Below are positions 7,543 to 15,440 of a DNA stretch of 64,000 nucleotides, piece by piece; within the stretch, counting starts at the first letter, position 1, and every line of letters starts with the position of its first letter. Under the pieces are notes generated by a model, which saw only the letters and a program-made list of their open reading frames with translations, was not told the origin of the DNA and ran no database searches. Made by a program: the position numbers and the translations under genes. Source of the stretch: Alphaproteobacteria bacterium (GTDB taxonomy: Bacteria; Pseudomonadota; Alphaproteobacteria; JAVJRE01); NCBI GenBank assembly GCA_040218575.1, contig JAVJRE010000002.1, positions 372,001 through 436,000 of the forward strand, read 5' to 3'.

Positions 7543-9317
7543 ACATCGTACGGATAGAGCCTGGGTCGAAAACCGGCGCTCCCGTACAACGGCCGGGCGG
7601 CGATCTGACCACCTCGGCAGACGCCGCGGCCCGTTCCGGGCTCACCGCGGCCGGTCTACTGGAGGCGGTCGCAGATGGTGACACGGCCGACCTGGCCCGC
7701 CAGGTAGGCGATGCCATTGACGACGGCTTGAAGCAAGCAGGCGTCAAGCTGTCAACCATCCAGCGACGCCAGTTGGCTGGCCGCTGGCTTACCACTTTGC
7801 GCCAGCAGAGCCGCGATGCCCGGCGTGCGGTGCAGGATTCGGCGCGCGCCGCCGCTTTGGCACCGACGACAGGACTAAAAACCGGCCCCGTGATGCACGA
7901 TATCACGGTTGGCAATAGCGAGACACCAGAAGACCCGTCTCACGCGTTTCTAACAGACACACCGTCAGAATCCGTCGCGACTTCGCCGGAAGAGGACCGG
8001 GCAACCCGCAACCGCGATGCCATCGATCAGGCCAAACGGCAGATCCAGCCCGTGCTGATCAATCGCATCGATGTGGGGACCGCCCTTACCCTGGACCGCA
8101 CGGAACTGCGCAGCCAGATCCACGAGGTCGTCGGCGAGCTTCTGGTCGAGCGTCGCATTCAGCTCAACAAGGCAGAACAAGGACAGCTTGTTGCCTCCTT
8201 GATGAACGACCTGCTGGGCCTCGGCCCGCTGGAGCCTCTGCTGGCTGACGACAGCATCACTGACATCATGGTCAACGGGCCGGCGCAAATCTATGTGGAG
8301 CGCGCCGGCAAGCTGGTGCTGACCGATGTCCGGTTCGAGAACAATGTTCATGTGATGAACGTGGCGACGCGGATCGTTACCGCCATCGGCCGCCGTATTG
8401 ATGAATCCAGCCCCATGGTTGATGCCCGGCTGGCCGACGGCAGTCGTGTCAACATCATCATCCCACCGCTGGCAATTGATGGTCCTTCCATCTCCATCCG
8501 CAAGTTTTCGAAGAAGAACATCACCCTCGATGTCATGGCCCATCAGGCCAATCTGTCCGCCGACATGTCAACGACGCTCAAGATCGCAGCACGGTCGGGT
8601 CTCAATATTCTGATATCCGGCGGTACGGGGTCCGGCAAGACAACTCTGCTTAACGCGCTGTCGCGACTGATTGATCCGGGCGAACGCGTAGTCACTATCG
8701 AAGACGCCGCCGAGCTGCAATTGCAGCAACCCCACGTCATACGCCTGGAGACCCGCCCCCCAAACCTGGAAGGCGGCGGCGAAATCACCATGCGCGATTT
8801 GGTCAAGAACGCGCTGCGCATGCGGCCCGACCGTATCATTCTGGGCGAAATTCGTGGTTCGGAAGCGGTTGACATGCTTCAGGCCATGAATACCGGGCAT
8901 GACGGGTCCATGTGTACGGTCCATGCCAACAACCCACGCGAAGCCATGACGCGCCTGGAAAACATGGTGGGCATGGCGGGCATCAACCTTCCCGCCCAGG
9001 CAGTCCGGACGCAGATCGCCGCAGCGGTTGACCTGATTGTTCAGGTGGAACGCATGCGCGATGGCGTCCGCCGCATTACCAGCATTGTGGAAATTGTCGG
9101 CATGGAAGGCGATGTGGTGACCACACAGGAGCTGTTCACCTTCAAGTTTACCGGCGAGGGAGCCGATGGTCGTCTGACCGGGCGATTCGACTCGTCCGGC
9201 CTGCGCCCGCACTTTGCCGAGAAGGCCTCGTACTACGGCCTCGACCGCACACTGATTGACACCGTCGCCCGCAACAGCCCGCCGGGCGCCCCGCTCGCCG
9301 GTGGCGGCCATGGCTGA
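7539..9317 (+). CDS. cpaF: Pilus assembly ATPase CpaF/TadA with long N-terminus
   Basis: A 592-residue secretion ATPase that powers Flp pilus extension, and possibly retraction, at the inner membrane. The catalytic core starts near residue 175 (RSQIHEVVGELLVERR). Walker A GGTGSGKT is at 361-368, and the Walker B / His-box region reads RIILGEIRGSEAVDM followed by TGHDGSMCTVHANNP. It is roughly 100 residues longer than the CpaF proteins I know; the extra N-terminal 170 residues are low-complexity and Ala/Thr/Asp-rich. It overlaps cpaE by 4 bp and tadB by 8 bp. Confidence 0.95.
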   Translation: MNIVRIEPGSKTGAPVQRPGGDLTTSADAAARSGLTAAGLLEAVADGDTADLARQVGDAIDDGLKQAGVKLSTIQRRQLAGRWLTTLRQQSRDARRAVQDSARAAALAPTTGLKTGPVMHDITVGNSETPEDPSHAFLTDTPSESVATSPEEDRATRNRDAIDQAKRQIQPVLINRIDVGTALTLDRTELRSQIHEVVGELLVERRIQLNKAEQGQLVASLMNDLLGLGPLEPLLADDSITDIMVNGPAQIYVERAGKLVLTDVRFENNVHVMNVATRIVTAIGRRIDESSPMVDARLADGSRVNIIIPPLAIDGPSISIRKFSKKNITLDVMAHQANLSADMSTTLKIAARSGLNILISGGTGSGKTTLLNALSRLIDPGERVVTIEDAAELQLQQPHVIRLETRPPNLEGGGEITMRDLVKNALRMRPDRIILGEIRGSEAVDMLQAMNTGHDGSMCTVHANNPREAMTRLENMVGMAGINLPAQAVRTQIAAAVDLIVQVERMRDGVRRITSIVEIVGMEGDVVTTQELFTFKFTGEGADGRLTGRFDSSGLRPHFAEKASYYGLDRTLIDTVARNSPPGAPLAGGGHG

Positions 9318-10284
9318 AAGCGGCTCCCTTGTCCTGCTGATCTTTGCCGGCACGACCATCGCCCTGCTGGCCCTGGGGTTCGCTGTCGCCGGCGGCAATC
9401 GTCGCCTGCGCAGCCGGCTGGAACGCCAGGTTCTGCGGGTGCGCGGCGGCGCCCACACCCTGGTGCACGGCCCGTCCCTGCGGCGCGACCAGCATGGCGG
9501 CCCATGGGAGCGACTGGCCCGCCGCTTCCTGCCCAAGCCCGAAACCCTGCGCCAGCGCCTGCAGCGCACCGGCCGCCCCATCACCCTGGCGCAGTACGCA
9601 ACCGTCATGGTGGCGGTCGGTGCAGCCGCGGCTTTGCTTGTCCGTCTTATGTTCGGCATGCCTCTGGCCGTCTCTGTAGTCGCTGGCGTCGCCGGCGGAT
9701 TCGCCCTGCCCCACATACTGGTGGGACGGGTTATCGCCCGCCGCCAGGCAAAATTTCTGGCGGCTTTCCCAGAAGCCATCGACCTGATCGTACGCGGATT
9801 GCGATCCGGCCTGCCTGTGTCCCAGACCATCGCCGGTATCGAGGATGAATTGCCCGGACCCATTGGCGAGGAGTTTCGCTTCGCCTCTGAGGCCGTGCGC
9901 TTCGGGCAGACACTGGAAGTCGCCGTATGGGAGATGGCGCGGCGGATGGCTCTGCCGGAAGTCAACTTCTTTGCGGTCAGCCTGGGCGTACAGCGCGAGA
10001 CCGGCGGCAATCTGGGCGAGACCCTGTCAAACCTGGGCGACATTCTGCGACGACGCCGTCACATGCGGCTCAAAGTCAAAGCCATGAGCTCCGAAGCGCG
10101 GGCCAGCGCCATGATTATCGGCTCGCTGCCCTTCCTCATGTTTGTCGCCATCATGCTGGTCAACCCCGACTATGCCTCCGCCCTGTTCGAAGATTCCCGC
10201 GGCATCATGATGCTGGGAGTCGGGCTCACCAGCATGGGCATCGGCGCCCTGGTGATGGCCAAAATGGTGAGGTTCAAAATCTGA
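9310..10284 (+). CDS. tadB: Tad inner-membrane platform protein TadB
   Basis: A 324-residue protein of the GspF/TadB family. The start at 9310 overlaps the cpaF stop by 8 bp and gives an N-terminal membrane segment at once; an in-frame ATG at 9256 lies deep inside cpaF and is less likely. The T2SSF domain covers residues about 155-285 (AAFPEAIDLIVRGLRSGLP, then FGQTLEVAVWEMARRM and ETGGNLGETLSNL). Membrane segments flank it. With TadC it forms the inner-membrane platform on which CpaF acts. Confidence 0.93.
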   Translation: MAESGSLVLLIFAGTTIALLALGFAVAGGNRRLRSRLERQVLRVRGGAHTLVHGPSLRRDQHGGPWERLARRFLPKPETLRQRLQRTGRPITLAQYATVMVAVGAAAALLVRLMFGMPLAVSVVAGVAGGFALPHILVGRVIARRQAKFLAAFPEAIDLIVRGLRSGLPVSQTIAGIEDELPGPIGEEFRFASEAVRFGQTLEVAVWEMARRMALPEVNFFAVSLGVQRETGGNLGETLSNLGDILRRRRHMRLKVKAMSSEARASAMIIGSLPFLMFVAIMLVNPDYASALFEDSRGIMMLGVGLTSMGIGALVMAKMVRFKI

Positions 10285-11258
10285 TGCGGTTTCCTGATCT
10301 GCCTTTGGGCCTGGCGGTGGAAGACGCCGTAGCCCTGTTGGCCGGGCTTGCCGCGGTCATCGCGGTGACTGCGGTGTGGCGTGCGGCAACGGAGCGCCAG
10401 CCTGCAACGGGGCGCGCGCGGGCGCTGTCGGCGCGCAAAGATGCCTTGCTCGGCGCCATGCAAACGCCGCGTCGCCGTCGTGGGCTGCGTATGGAGTCGG
10501 TCAGCCTGGTTCAGCAGGCCGTGCGATTCCTTCGCCTGCAGACCGGTCGTCAGGCCGACCAGGCACGGGCTAAACTGGCCCAGGCCGGCCACCGCAGCCG
10601 CGATGCACTGGGTCTTTTCCTGTTTGCCAAAGTCAGTCTGCCTCTGGTCGCCGGACTGGCCGCCATTGTGGTGTTCTACGCGCCGCAGCTCATTGTCCTG
10701 AGTGACATGGGCGCCCTGGCGGCAGCCATTGGTGCAGTGCTGGCCGGCGCCTACGGCCCGGACGTGTTCATCCGCAACATGGCGACAAAACGCCGCCAGG
10801 CGATCCAGTTGACCCTGCCGGATGCCCTTGATCTTCTGGTGATCTGTACCGAAGCCGGGCTGGGGCTGGATGCAGCGCTGGCGCGAGTCGCCCGGGAACT
10901 CAATGAGGCCAGCCCGGAACTGGCCGATGAATTGGCCCTGGCCGGAATTGAACTGGGTTTCATGCCGGAGCGCCGGATGGCCCTGGACGCCCTGGCCGCG
11001 CGCGTACCCCTACCCGGTGTGCGTGGCCTGGTGACGACGTTGATCCAGACCGAACGCTACGGTACGCCGCTGGCCCAGGCCCTGCGGGTGCTGGCCCGGG
11101 AAATGCGCGACGAGCGCCTGATGAAGGCGGAAGAGAAGGCGGCGCGCCTGCCGGCTGTCCTGACGGTGCCGATGGTCAGCTTTATTCTGCCGGCCCTGTT
11201 CATTGTCCTGATCGGTCCGGCCGTTCTGCGGGTCATCGACACGCTGGGGAGCATGTAG
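10284..11258 (+). CDS. tadC: Tad inner-membrane platform protein TadC
   Basis: A 324-residue T2SSF-domain protein whose ATG shares one base with the tadB stop (TGATG). The cytoplasmic domain has PDALDLLVICTEAGLGLD and LIQTERYGTPLAQALRVLA, and the protein ends with two membrane segments. The same frame stays open upstream into tadB, but the start at 10284 gives the usual TadC length. It is the last gene of the rightward cpa/tad operon; a short inverted repeat follows before convergent tadD. Confidence 0.93.
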   Translation: MRFPDLPLGLAVEDAVALLAGLAAVIAVTAVWRAATERQPATGRARALSARKDALLGAMQTPRRRRGLRMESVSLVQQAVRFLRLQTGRQADQARAKLAQAGHRSRDALGLFLFAKVSLPLVAGLAAIVVFYAPQLIVLSDMGALAAAIGAVLAGAYGPDVFIRNMATKRRQAIQLTLPDALDLLVICTEAGLGLDAALARVARELNEASPELADELALAGIELGFMPERRMALDALAARVPLPGVRGLVTTLIQTERYGTPLAQALRVLAREMRDERLMKAEEKAARLPAVLTVPMVSFILPALFIVLIGPAVLRVIDTLGSM

Positions 11259-11260
11259 AT

Positions 11261-11294
11261 GCTGCCCCGGTGCATCGACCACGCTACGGGCAGC
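11261..11294. terminator. Inverted repeat between convergent tadC and tadD
   Basis: GCTGCCC (11261-11267) and GGGCAGC (11288-11294) form a perfect 7-bp inverted repeat with a 20-nt loop in the 36-bp gap between the tadC and tadD stop codons. It could act as a bidirectional terminator. There is no T-tract, so this is tentative. Confidence 0.35.
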
Positions 11295-12149
11295 TTAGCG
11301 AGCCAACTGCGCCGCCTGGGCGGGGCGGGTGTAGAGAGCCCGCAATCGCTGCTCTACCGGCATGGCGCGCAGCAATGCATAGAACGCCAGATTACGACGC
11401 ACGGACTCGGAATCGAGATCCTGCGACGCCAGCGCTGCGGCCGCGCCGTCATTGCCAGCCAGGCCATAGATCAAGGCCAGATTCTGCCGCTCGTGCGGCC
11501 CTGCGACGGGATCCGCCGCCAGCGGTTCAGCAAGCGCCAGCGCCTCGTCAAACACTCCACTCAGAGCCAGCGACAGGGCCAGATTGATCCGGGTTCGACG
11601 ATCATCGGGCCATGTTTCAAGAATCGCGCGGTAGCGTTCCTGAGCGATAGCATGCTCACCCAGCAGATCGCGTGTCACCGCCAGAGCGTTGAGCGCGGCG
11701 AGATCGTCCGGTGCGACGGCCAGGGCTTGCTCAAAATGACCCACCGCAAGAGCCGGCTGGCCAAGCATGAGCAGCGTGTTGCCAAGGCCAAGGCGCGCCG
11801 CGACATCGCGACCGTCGATACGGATAGCGGCCCGATACGCCTCCACCGCGTCCGGCAGAGCGTTTGCGTCAACCAGCATATCCGCCATGCGGCGCAGCGG
11901 GTAAATCGCCGTGCCATCGAGCAGATGAGCCTGCCGATAAAGCGTGATCGCCGTTGCGATGTCGCCTCCGAGGCTGGCCTGATCGGCCGCTTTGACAAGG
12001 GCGATGAAGGAGCGGTTCTGCGTCTCTGCCGCATTGGCCGGAACGGATGTGGCCAGATGGGCGGGCGGCGTAGTGGAGCAGGCCGCCACCAGAAGTACGG
12101 CGGGAATGATTGCGGCACGGGCCAGCAGTCGGGCGCGAATGCGCGGCAT
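11295..12149 (-). CDS. tadD: TadD-like TPR lipoprotein
   Basis: A 284-residue protein. The start at 12149 is chosen because GGAG precedes it and the leader then reads as a lipoprotein signal ending in LLVAAC (lipobox). The rest is tetratricopeptide repeats: units about 34 residues long with alanine-rich helices, for example AVEAYRAAIRIDGRDVAARLGLGNTLL read in two halves, and AVGHFEQALAVAPDD. TadD proteins act as outer-membrane pilotins for the secretin. It runs against the rest of the locus and is divergent from tadE with a 109-bp shared upstream region. Confidence 0.87.
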   Translation of the reverse strand: MPRIRARLLARAAIIPAVLLVAACSTTPPAHLATSVPANAAETQNRSFIALVKAADQASLGGDIATAITLYRQAHLLDGTAIYPLRRMADMLVDANALPDAVEAYRAAIRIDGRDVAARLGLGNTLLMLGQPALAVGHFEQALAVAPDDLAALNALAVTRDLLGEHAIAQERYRAILETWPDDRRTRINLALSLALSGVFDEALALAEPLAADPVAGPHERQNLALIYGLAGNDGAAAALASQDLDSESVRRNLAFYALLRAMPVEQRLRALYTRPAQAAQLAR

Positions 12150-12258
12150 TTTCGTCTCCTTCGGGTTGCCGGTAGGGCTCGACCGTGCGCCGCTTCTCTT
12201 GAAAATTCTGTAAACAAAACAATGCGTTATGTCAGTATTAGCGAGGAGTTCATCTAAA

Positions 12259-12846
12259 ATGCGCGGCATCCCATTAAGCCGGTTCCGTCAAGCTCACGAT
12301 GGCTCCAGCCTGGTCGAGTTCGCATTCGTCGCGCCGCTCTTCCTGATGACCCTGGTGGGTATCATCGAGATCGCCATGACCCTGTTTGTGTCGTCGCTTC
12401 TGGAAGGCGGCCTGCGCGATGCAGCGCGCTTTGGCATTACCGGCTTCACACCCGCCGGTGTCACCCGTGAGGAAGCGATCCTGGATCACATCGATCAGGT
12501 GACGCTGGGCCTGATTGATCCGGCAGATATACAGATCGTCGCCATGATCTACCCTGACTTCGACCAGATCGGTGGCGAAGAGCCCTATGACGACACCAAC
12601 ACCAACGGTCAGTGGGACGTGGGCGAGTCCTATAACGACATCAATGGCAACGGCCAGTGGGACGCCGATATGGGCCAGGCCGGCATGGGCGGCCCTGGCG
12701 ACGTGGTGGTCTACAGCCTGGAGGCCCCGTGGACGATCATGACGCCGCTCCTGTCCAGTGTTCTGGGCGAAGACGGCCAACTCATGCTGCGCGCCTCGAT
12801 TGCAGTTCGCAACGAGCCCTTTCTCAATGCCGGTGTCGGAGGATGA
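12259..12846 (+). CDS. tadE: TadE-like minor pseudopilin with acidic repeat insert
   Basis: A 195-residue protein. The start at 12259 follows GAGGAG; an in-frame ATG at 12229 lacks a ribosome site. The pseudopilin motif is GSSLVEFAFVAP at residues 15-26, followed by a membrane helix, and cleavage by CpaA after Gly15 is expected. Residues 108-139 hold two near-identical acidic units ending in NTNGQWD and NGNGQWD, which resemble Ca2+-binding EF-hand or dockerin loops (D-x-N-x-N-G). It overlaps the next gene by 4 bp (ATGA). Confidence 0.88.
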   Translation: MRGIPLSRFRQAHDGSSLVEFAFVAPLFLMTLVGIIEIAMTLFVSSLLEGGLRDAARFGITGFTPAGVTREEAILDHIDQVTLGLIDPADIQIVAMIYPDFDQIGGEEPYDDTNTNGQWDVGESYNDINGNGQWDADMGQAGMGGPGDVVVYSLEAPWTIMTPLLSSVLGEDGQLMLRASIAVRNEPFLNAGVGG

Positions 12847-13412
12847 CTGCCATGACTCTCCGCTCGCTCCTACGACGTATGTGGTCTGACCGCAGTGGCG
12901 CCCTGCTTGTGGAGTTCGCCATTGCCATTCCGATTCTGCTGTCGGTTACGCTGATCGGTACAGACACGGCGCGCATGATCCTGCTTCAGCAGAAACTAGA
13001 CCGGGCCGCCGTAACACTGGCTGATTTAGCGGCCCAGGCCGAAAGCCTGGACATGACCGATATCGGCAACCTGCTGACCGCCGTCGGCAGGATCGCCGAC
13101 CCCTATCCACTGGGCCCGCAGTCGGCCATTGTCCTGACAAGTGTCCGCAAGCCCGCCGGCACCAGCGCCATCATTGACTGGCAACAGGTCAGCGGTGGTC
13201 TGTCGGCGGCCAGCGAAATCGGCGTCGGCGATGGCGCCACCGCCACGCTACCGGCCGGGTTTTCCCTGCTGGACGGCCAAACGGTTATCGTGGCCGAAGT
13301 GTTCTATGAACTGGAGCCACTGTTTCTGACCGAGTTCGGCACACAGTCCATCTATCGCCGCGCCTTCTATCGTCCGCGCTATGTGGAGGCAGTGACGTTC
13401 AACGGAGGCTAG
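12843..13412 (+). CDS. TadF/TadE-like minor pseudopilin
   Basis: A 189-residue protein starting in an ATGA overlap with tadE (an alternative start at 12852 is 9 bp later). It has a pseudopilin-type N-terminus: SGALLVEFAIAIP at about residues 17-29, then a hydrophobic helix. The rest is a predicted periplasmic domain without a motif I know. By position and N-terminus it is the TadF-type partner of TadE; the name TadG would be less apt because the VWA-containing TadG lies at the other end of the locus. Confidence 0.82.
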   Translation: MTAMTLRSLLRRMWSDRSGALLVEFAIAIPILLSVTLIGTDTARMILLQQKLDRAAVTLADLAAQAESLDMTDIGNLLTAVGRIADPYPLGPQSAIVLTSVRKPAGTSAIIDWQQVSGGLSAASEIGVGDGATATLPAGFSLLDGQTVIVAEVFYELEPLFLTEFGTQSIYRRAFYRPRYVEAVTFNGG

Positions 13413-13537
13413 TCCGGGGGACGACCGTGGCTTCGGCCTTACCCTGGACGGCCTGTTGGCACAAAGAGCGCATCCGGCAAGGCGCATTGATCGCCCTCCC
13501 CTGGCATAGGTAGACTGCCGGCCACAGGGAGGCAGCC

Positions 13538-14296
13538 ATGACCGACAGCGACCATCGCAGCGAGTTCTATCCGACCCCGCGCTGGGTGCGCATCATGTTC
13601 AACGGCGTCTGGGTGGCGGACAGCAAGAAGGCCATGCTGCTGCGGGAATCCGGTCGCCTGCCACTCTACTATTTTCCGCGCGAGGATGTGCGGACCGACC
13701 TGCTGTCGCCGTCCGACCATTCAACCCACTCAGACCACAAGGGCGACGGCGTCTTCTGGGACGTCACGGTTGGCGACCGCACGGCCGACCATGCGGCCTT
13801 TACGTTCCACAATGCGCCGCCAGGTGGCCCCGACCTCAGTCAACACCTCGCCTTTGAGTGGCGACAGATGGACCATTGGTTCGAAGAAGACGATGAAGTC
13901 TTCGTTCACGCCCGGGATCCGCACAAGCGCGTGGACGCCATGCAGTCGTCGCGGCACTTTGAGATCAAGGTGGATGGCGTCACCGTTGCCGATACGCGGC
14001 GGGCAACCCTGCTGTTCGAGACCGGGCTGCCAGGCCGTATCTACATTCCCAAGGACGATGTGCGGGTTCAGTATCTTGAGCCGTCGGACAGTCAGTCCGC
14101 CTGTCCCTACAAGGGGGTAGCCAACTACTATTCCCTGAAGGTCGGGGAAAAGCTGCACCGGGATCTGGTGTGGTACTACAACTATCCGATTGCCGAGTGC
14201 CCGAAGATCGCCGGCCTGCTGTGCTTCTACAGCGAGAAAGTGGATATTCTCGAAGACGGCGAGCTGCTGGATCGTCCCAAGACGCCCTTCGCCTGA
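13538..14296 (+). CDS. Protein with two tandem DUF427 domains
   Basis: A 252-residue cytosolic protein with GGGAGG before its ATG. It consists of two DUF427 (NTP_transf_9) beta-rich domains: residues about 15-95 and 130-240. Each has the family pattern of a V-x-x-T/S-x-x-A-x-L-L-x-E-x-G core and a late tyrosine-rich strand. The second domain keeps SACPYKGVANYYSLKVG; in the first the CPYKG motif is changed to SDHKG, so the Cys is lost. The biochemical role of the family is not known to me. A single-domain relative lies at 43907-44338. Confidence 0.88.
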   Translation: MTDSDHRSEFYPTPRWVRIMFNGVWVADSKKAMLLRESGRLPLYYFPREDVRTDLLSPSDHSTHSDHKGDGVFWDVTVGDRTADHAAFTFHNAPPGGPDLSQHLAFEWRQMDHWFEEDDEVFVHARDPHKRVDAMQSSRHFEIKVDGVTVADTRRATLLFETGLPGRIYIPKDDVRVQYLEPSDSQSACPYKGVANYYSLKVGEKLHRDLVWYYNYPIAECPKIAGLLCFYSEKVDILEDGELLDRPKTPFA

Positions 14297-14344
14297 CCCC
14301 AGGCAAACCGGCGCAAGATATACCGCCGCGACGGATGAGCGGGC

Positions 14345-14908
14345 TCAGCGGCGCCCGGGAGCCGGGCCGGACTGGTCCCTGTCCGTATCCGGCGGCAATG
14401 ATTTGACCATCGCCGAGCGCGCCACCGGATCCAGTCGATCATCCAACGCCTGGCGGTCCATGATGCGGTTCAGCCAGGCCGGGCGATCCGCTGTCACAAC
14501 ATTCTGATAACCCTGATCGGCATACCAGGGAGCATTCCACGGGATGTCTGTAAAAGTAGTGAGCCAGGCGCTGTCGGCGCCCTGCTCTGCCAGCCACGAT
14601 TCGGCGGCAGCCATCAGCGCGCGGCCGCATCCCCGGCGGCCCCAGTCGCAGCGGACGCTAAGCTCCGCCACATAGCCGGCTCCTTCTTCCAGCCGCGCCA
14701 GAATGAATCCGACCGGACGCCGGTCATGCCAGGCCAGGCTGGCGAATCCTGTGCGCAGGTGAAGCGAAATCGTATGGCCTGACGTGGGCTCGGCTGTGGC
14801 AACGAATGAAAATGGCGTCTCGGCAAAACGGCGACCCGCATCGCGTTCGATGTCTTGCATGATCGGGATGTCGGTCGGTAAAGCCGGGCGCAAACTGATG
14901 GTCAGCAC
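14345..14908 (-). CDS. GNAT family N-acetyltransferase
   Basis: A 187-residue protein with a GTG start. The GNAT fold shows in RPALPTDIPIMQDIERDAG (first strand and helix), FILARLEEGAGYVAELSV (central strands) and the acetyl-CoA loop RRGCGRALMAAAESWL (R-x-x-G-x-G/A pattern). A later segment, FTDIPWNAPWYADQGY, is typical of the C-terminal part. The acceptor is unknown; relatives acetylate small amines or antibiotics. It is a single gene between the DUF427 gene and tRNA-Phe. Confidence 0.87.
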   Translation of the reverse strand: MLTISLRPALPTDIPIMQDIERDAGRRFAETPFSFVATAEPTSGHTISLHLRTGFASLAWHDRRPVGFILARLEEGAGYVAELSVRCDWGRRGCGRALMAAAESWLAEQGADSAWLTTFTDIPWNAPWYADQGYQNVVTADRPAWLNRIMDRQALDDRLDPVARSAMVKSLPPDTDRDQSGPAPGRR

Positions 14909-14942
14909 GGCGATCCTGATCTGTGCAGATTGTCAGGGCCGA

Positions 14943-15018
<76 letters not shown>

Positions 15019-15125
15019 GCACCGGAACCGCCGGAAAGCGGCCGTTCGGCAAGACAGGCTTATAGTAGACCGGGCTGCGGCAAGTCCAGTCGTCCCATCA
15101 ATCCCCAAGCCTGCGCGGGGCACTG

Positions 15126-15440
15126 TTATTCGTCCTCTCCCTGGCCGTCCCCGGCCAGCCCGGAGCCAGCCGACTCATCGTCGCCTGAGGTGATGCGGTA
15201 GCGGCCGCCAAGCCAGTTCATCAGGTCGTCATCGGCGCAGTGGCGCGAGCAAAACGGACGATAGCGCGGCGTCGTCACGGCGCCACACAAGGGGCAGCGG
15301 CCGCCGACACGAACCTTCGCCGGACCCTGCGGCAGCGCCTTTGCACCGGACCCGTCTGGTGAATCCGCTGGCGGAGAGGCCTCCCCCTTCCGGCCTCGCC
15401 CGGCCTTATCGCACGTCAAAGCCACCTCCTGACCGTGCAT
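15126..15440 (-). CDS. yacG: YacG zinc-binding protein (DNA gyrase inhibitor family)
   Basis: A 104-residue protein whose C-terminal half is YacG: CPLCGAVTTPRYRPFCSRHC holds the four zinc cysteines and is followed by DDLMNWLGGRYRI. In E. coli YacG binds GyrB and inhibits gyrase. The N-terminal about 45 residues are low-complexity and overlap the end of the RNase gene by 35 bp, so the true start may be further in, although no internal ATG exists. It is the last gene of the leftward maf / RNase block. Confidence 0.85.
   Translation of the reverse strand: MHGQEVALTCDKAGRGRKGEASPPADSPDGSGAKALPQGPAKVRVGGRCPLCGAVTTPRYRPFCSRHCADDDLMNWLGGRYRITSGDDESAGSGLAGDGQGEDE

Noticed and set aside
8568-10043. 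491-codon antisense frame on cpaF and tadB
   Set aside because: Shadow of two confident genes, with Arg/Pro/Ala-rich text and no motif.
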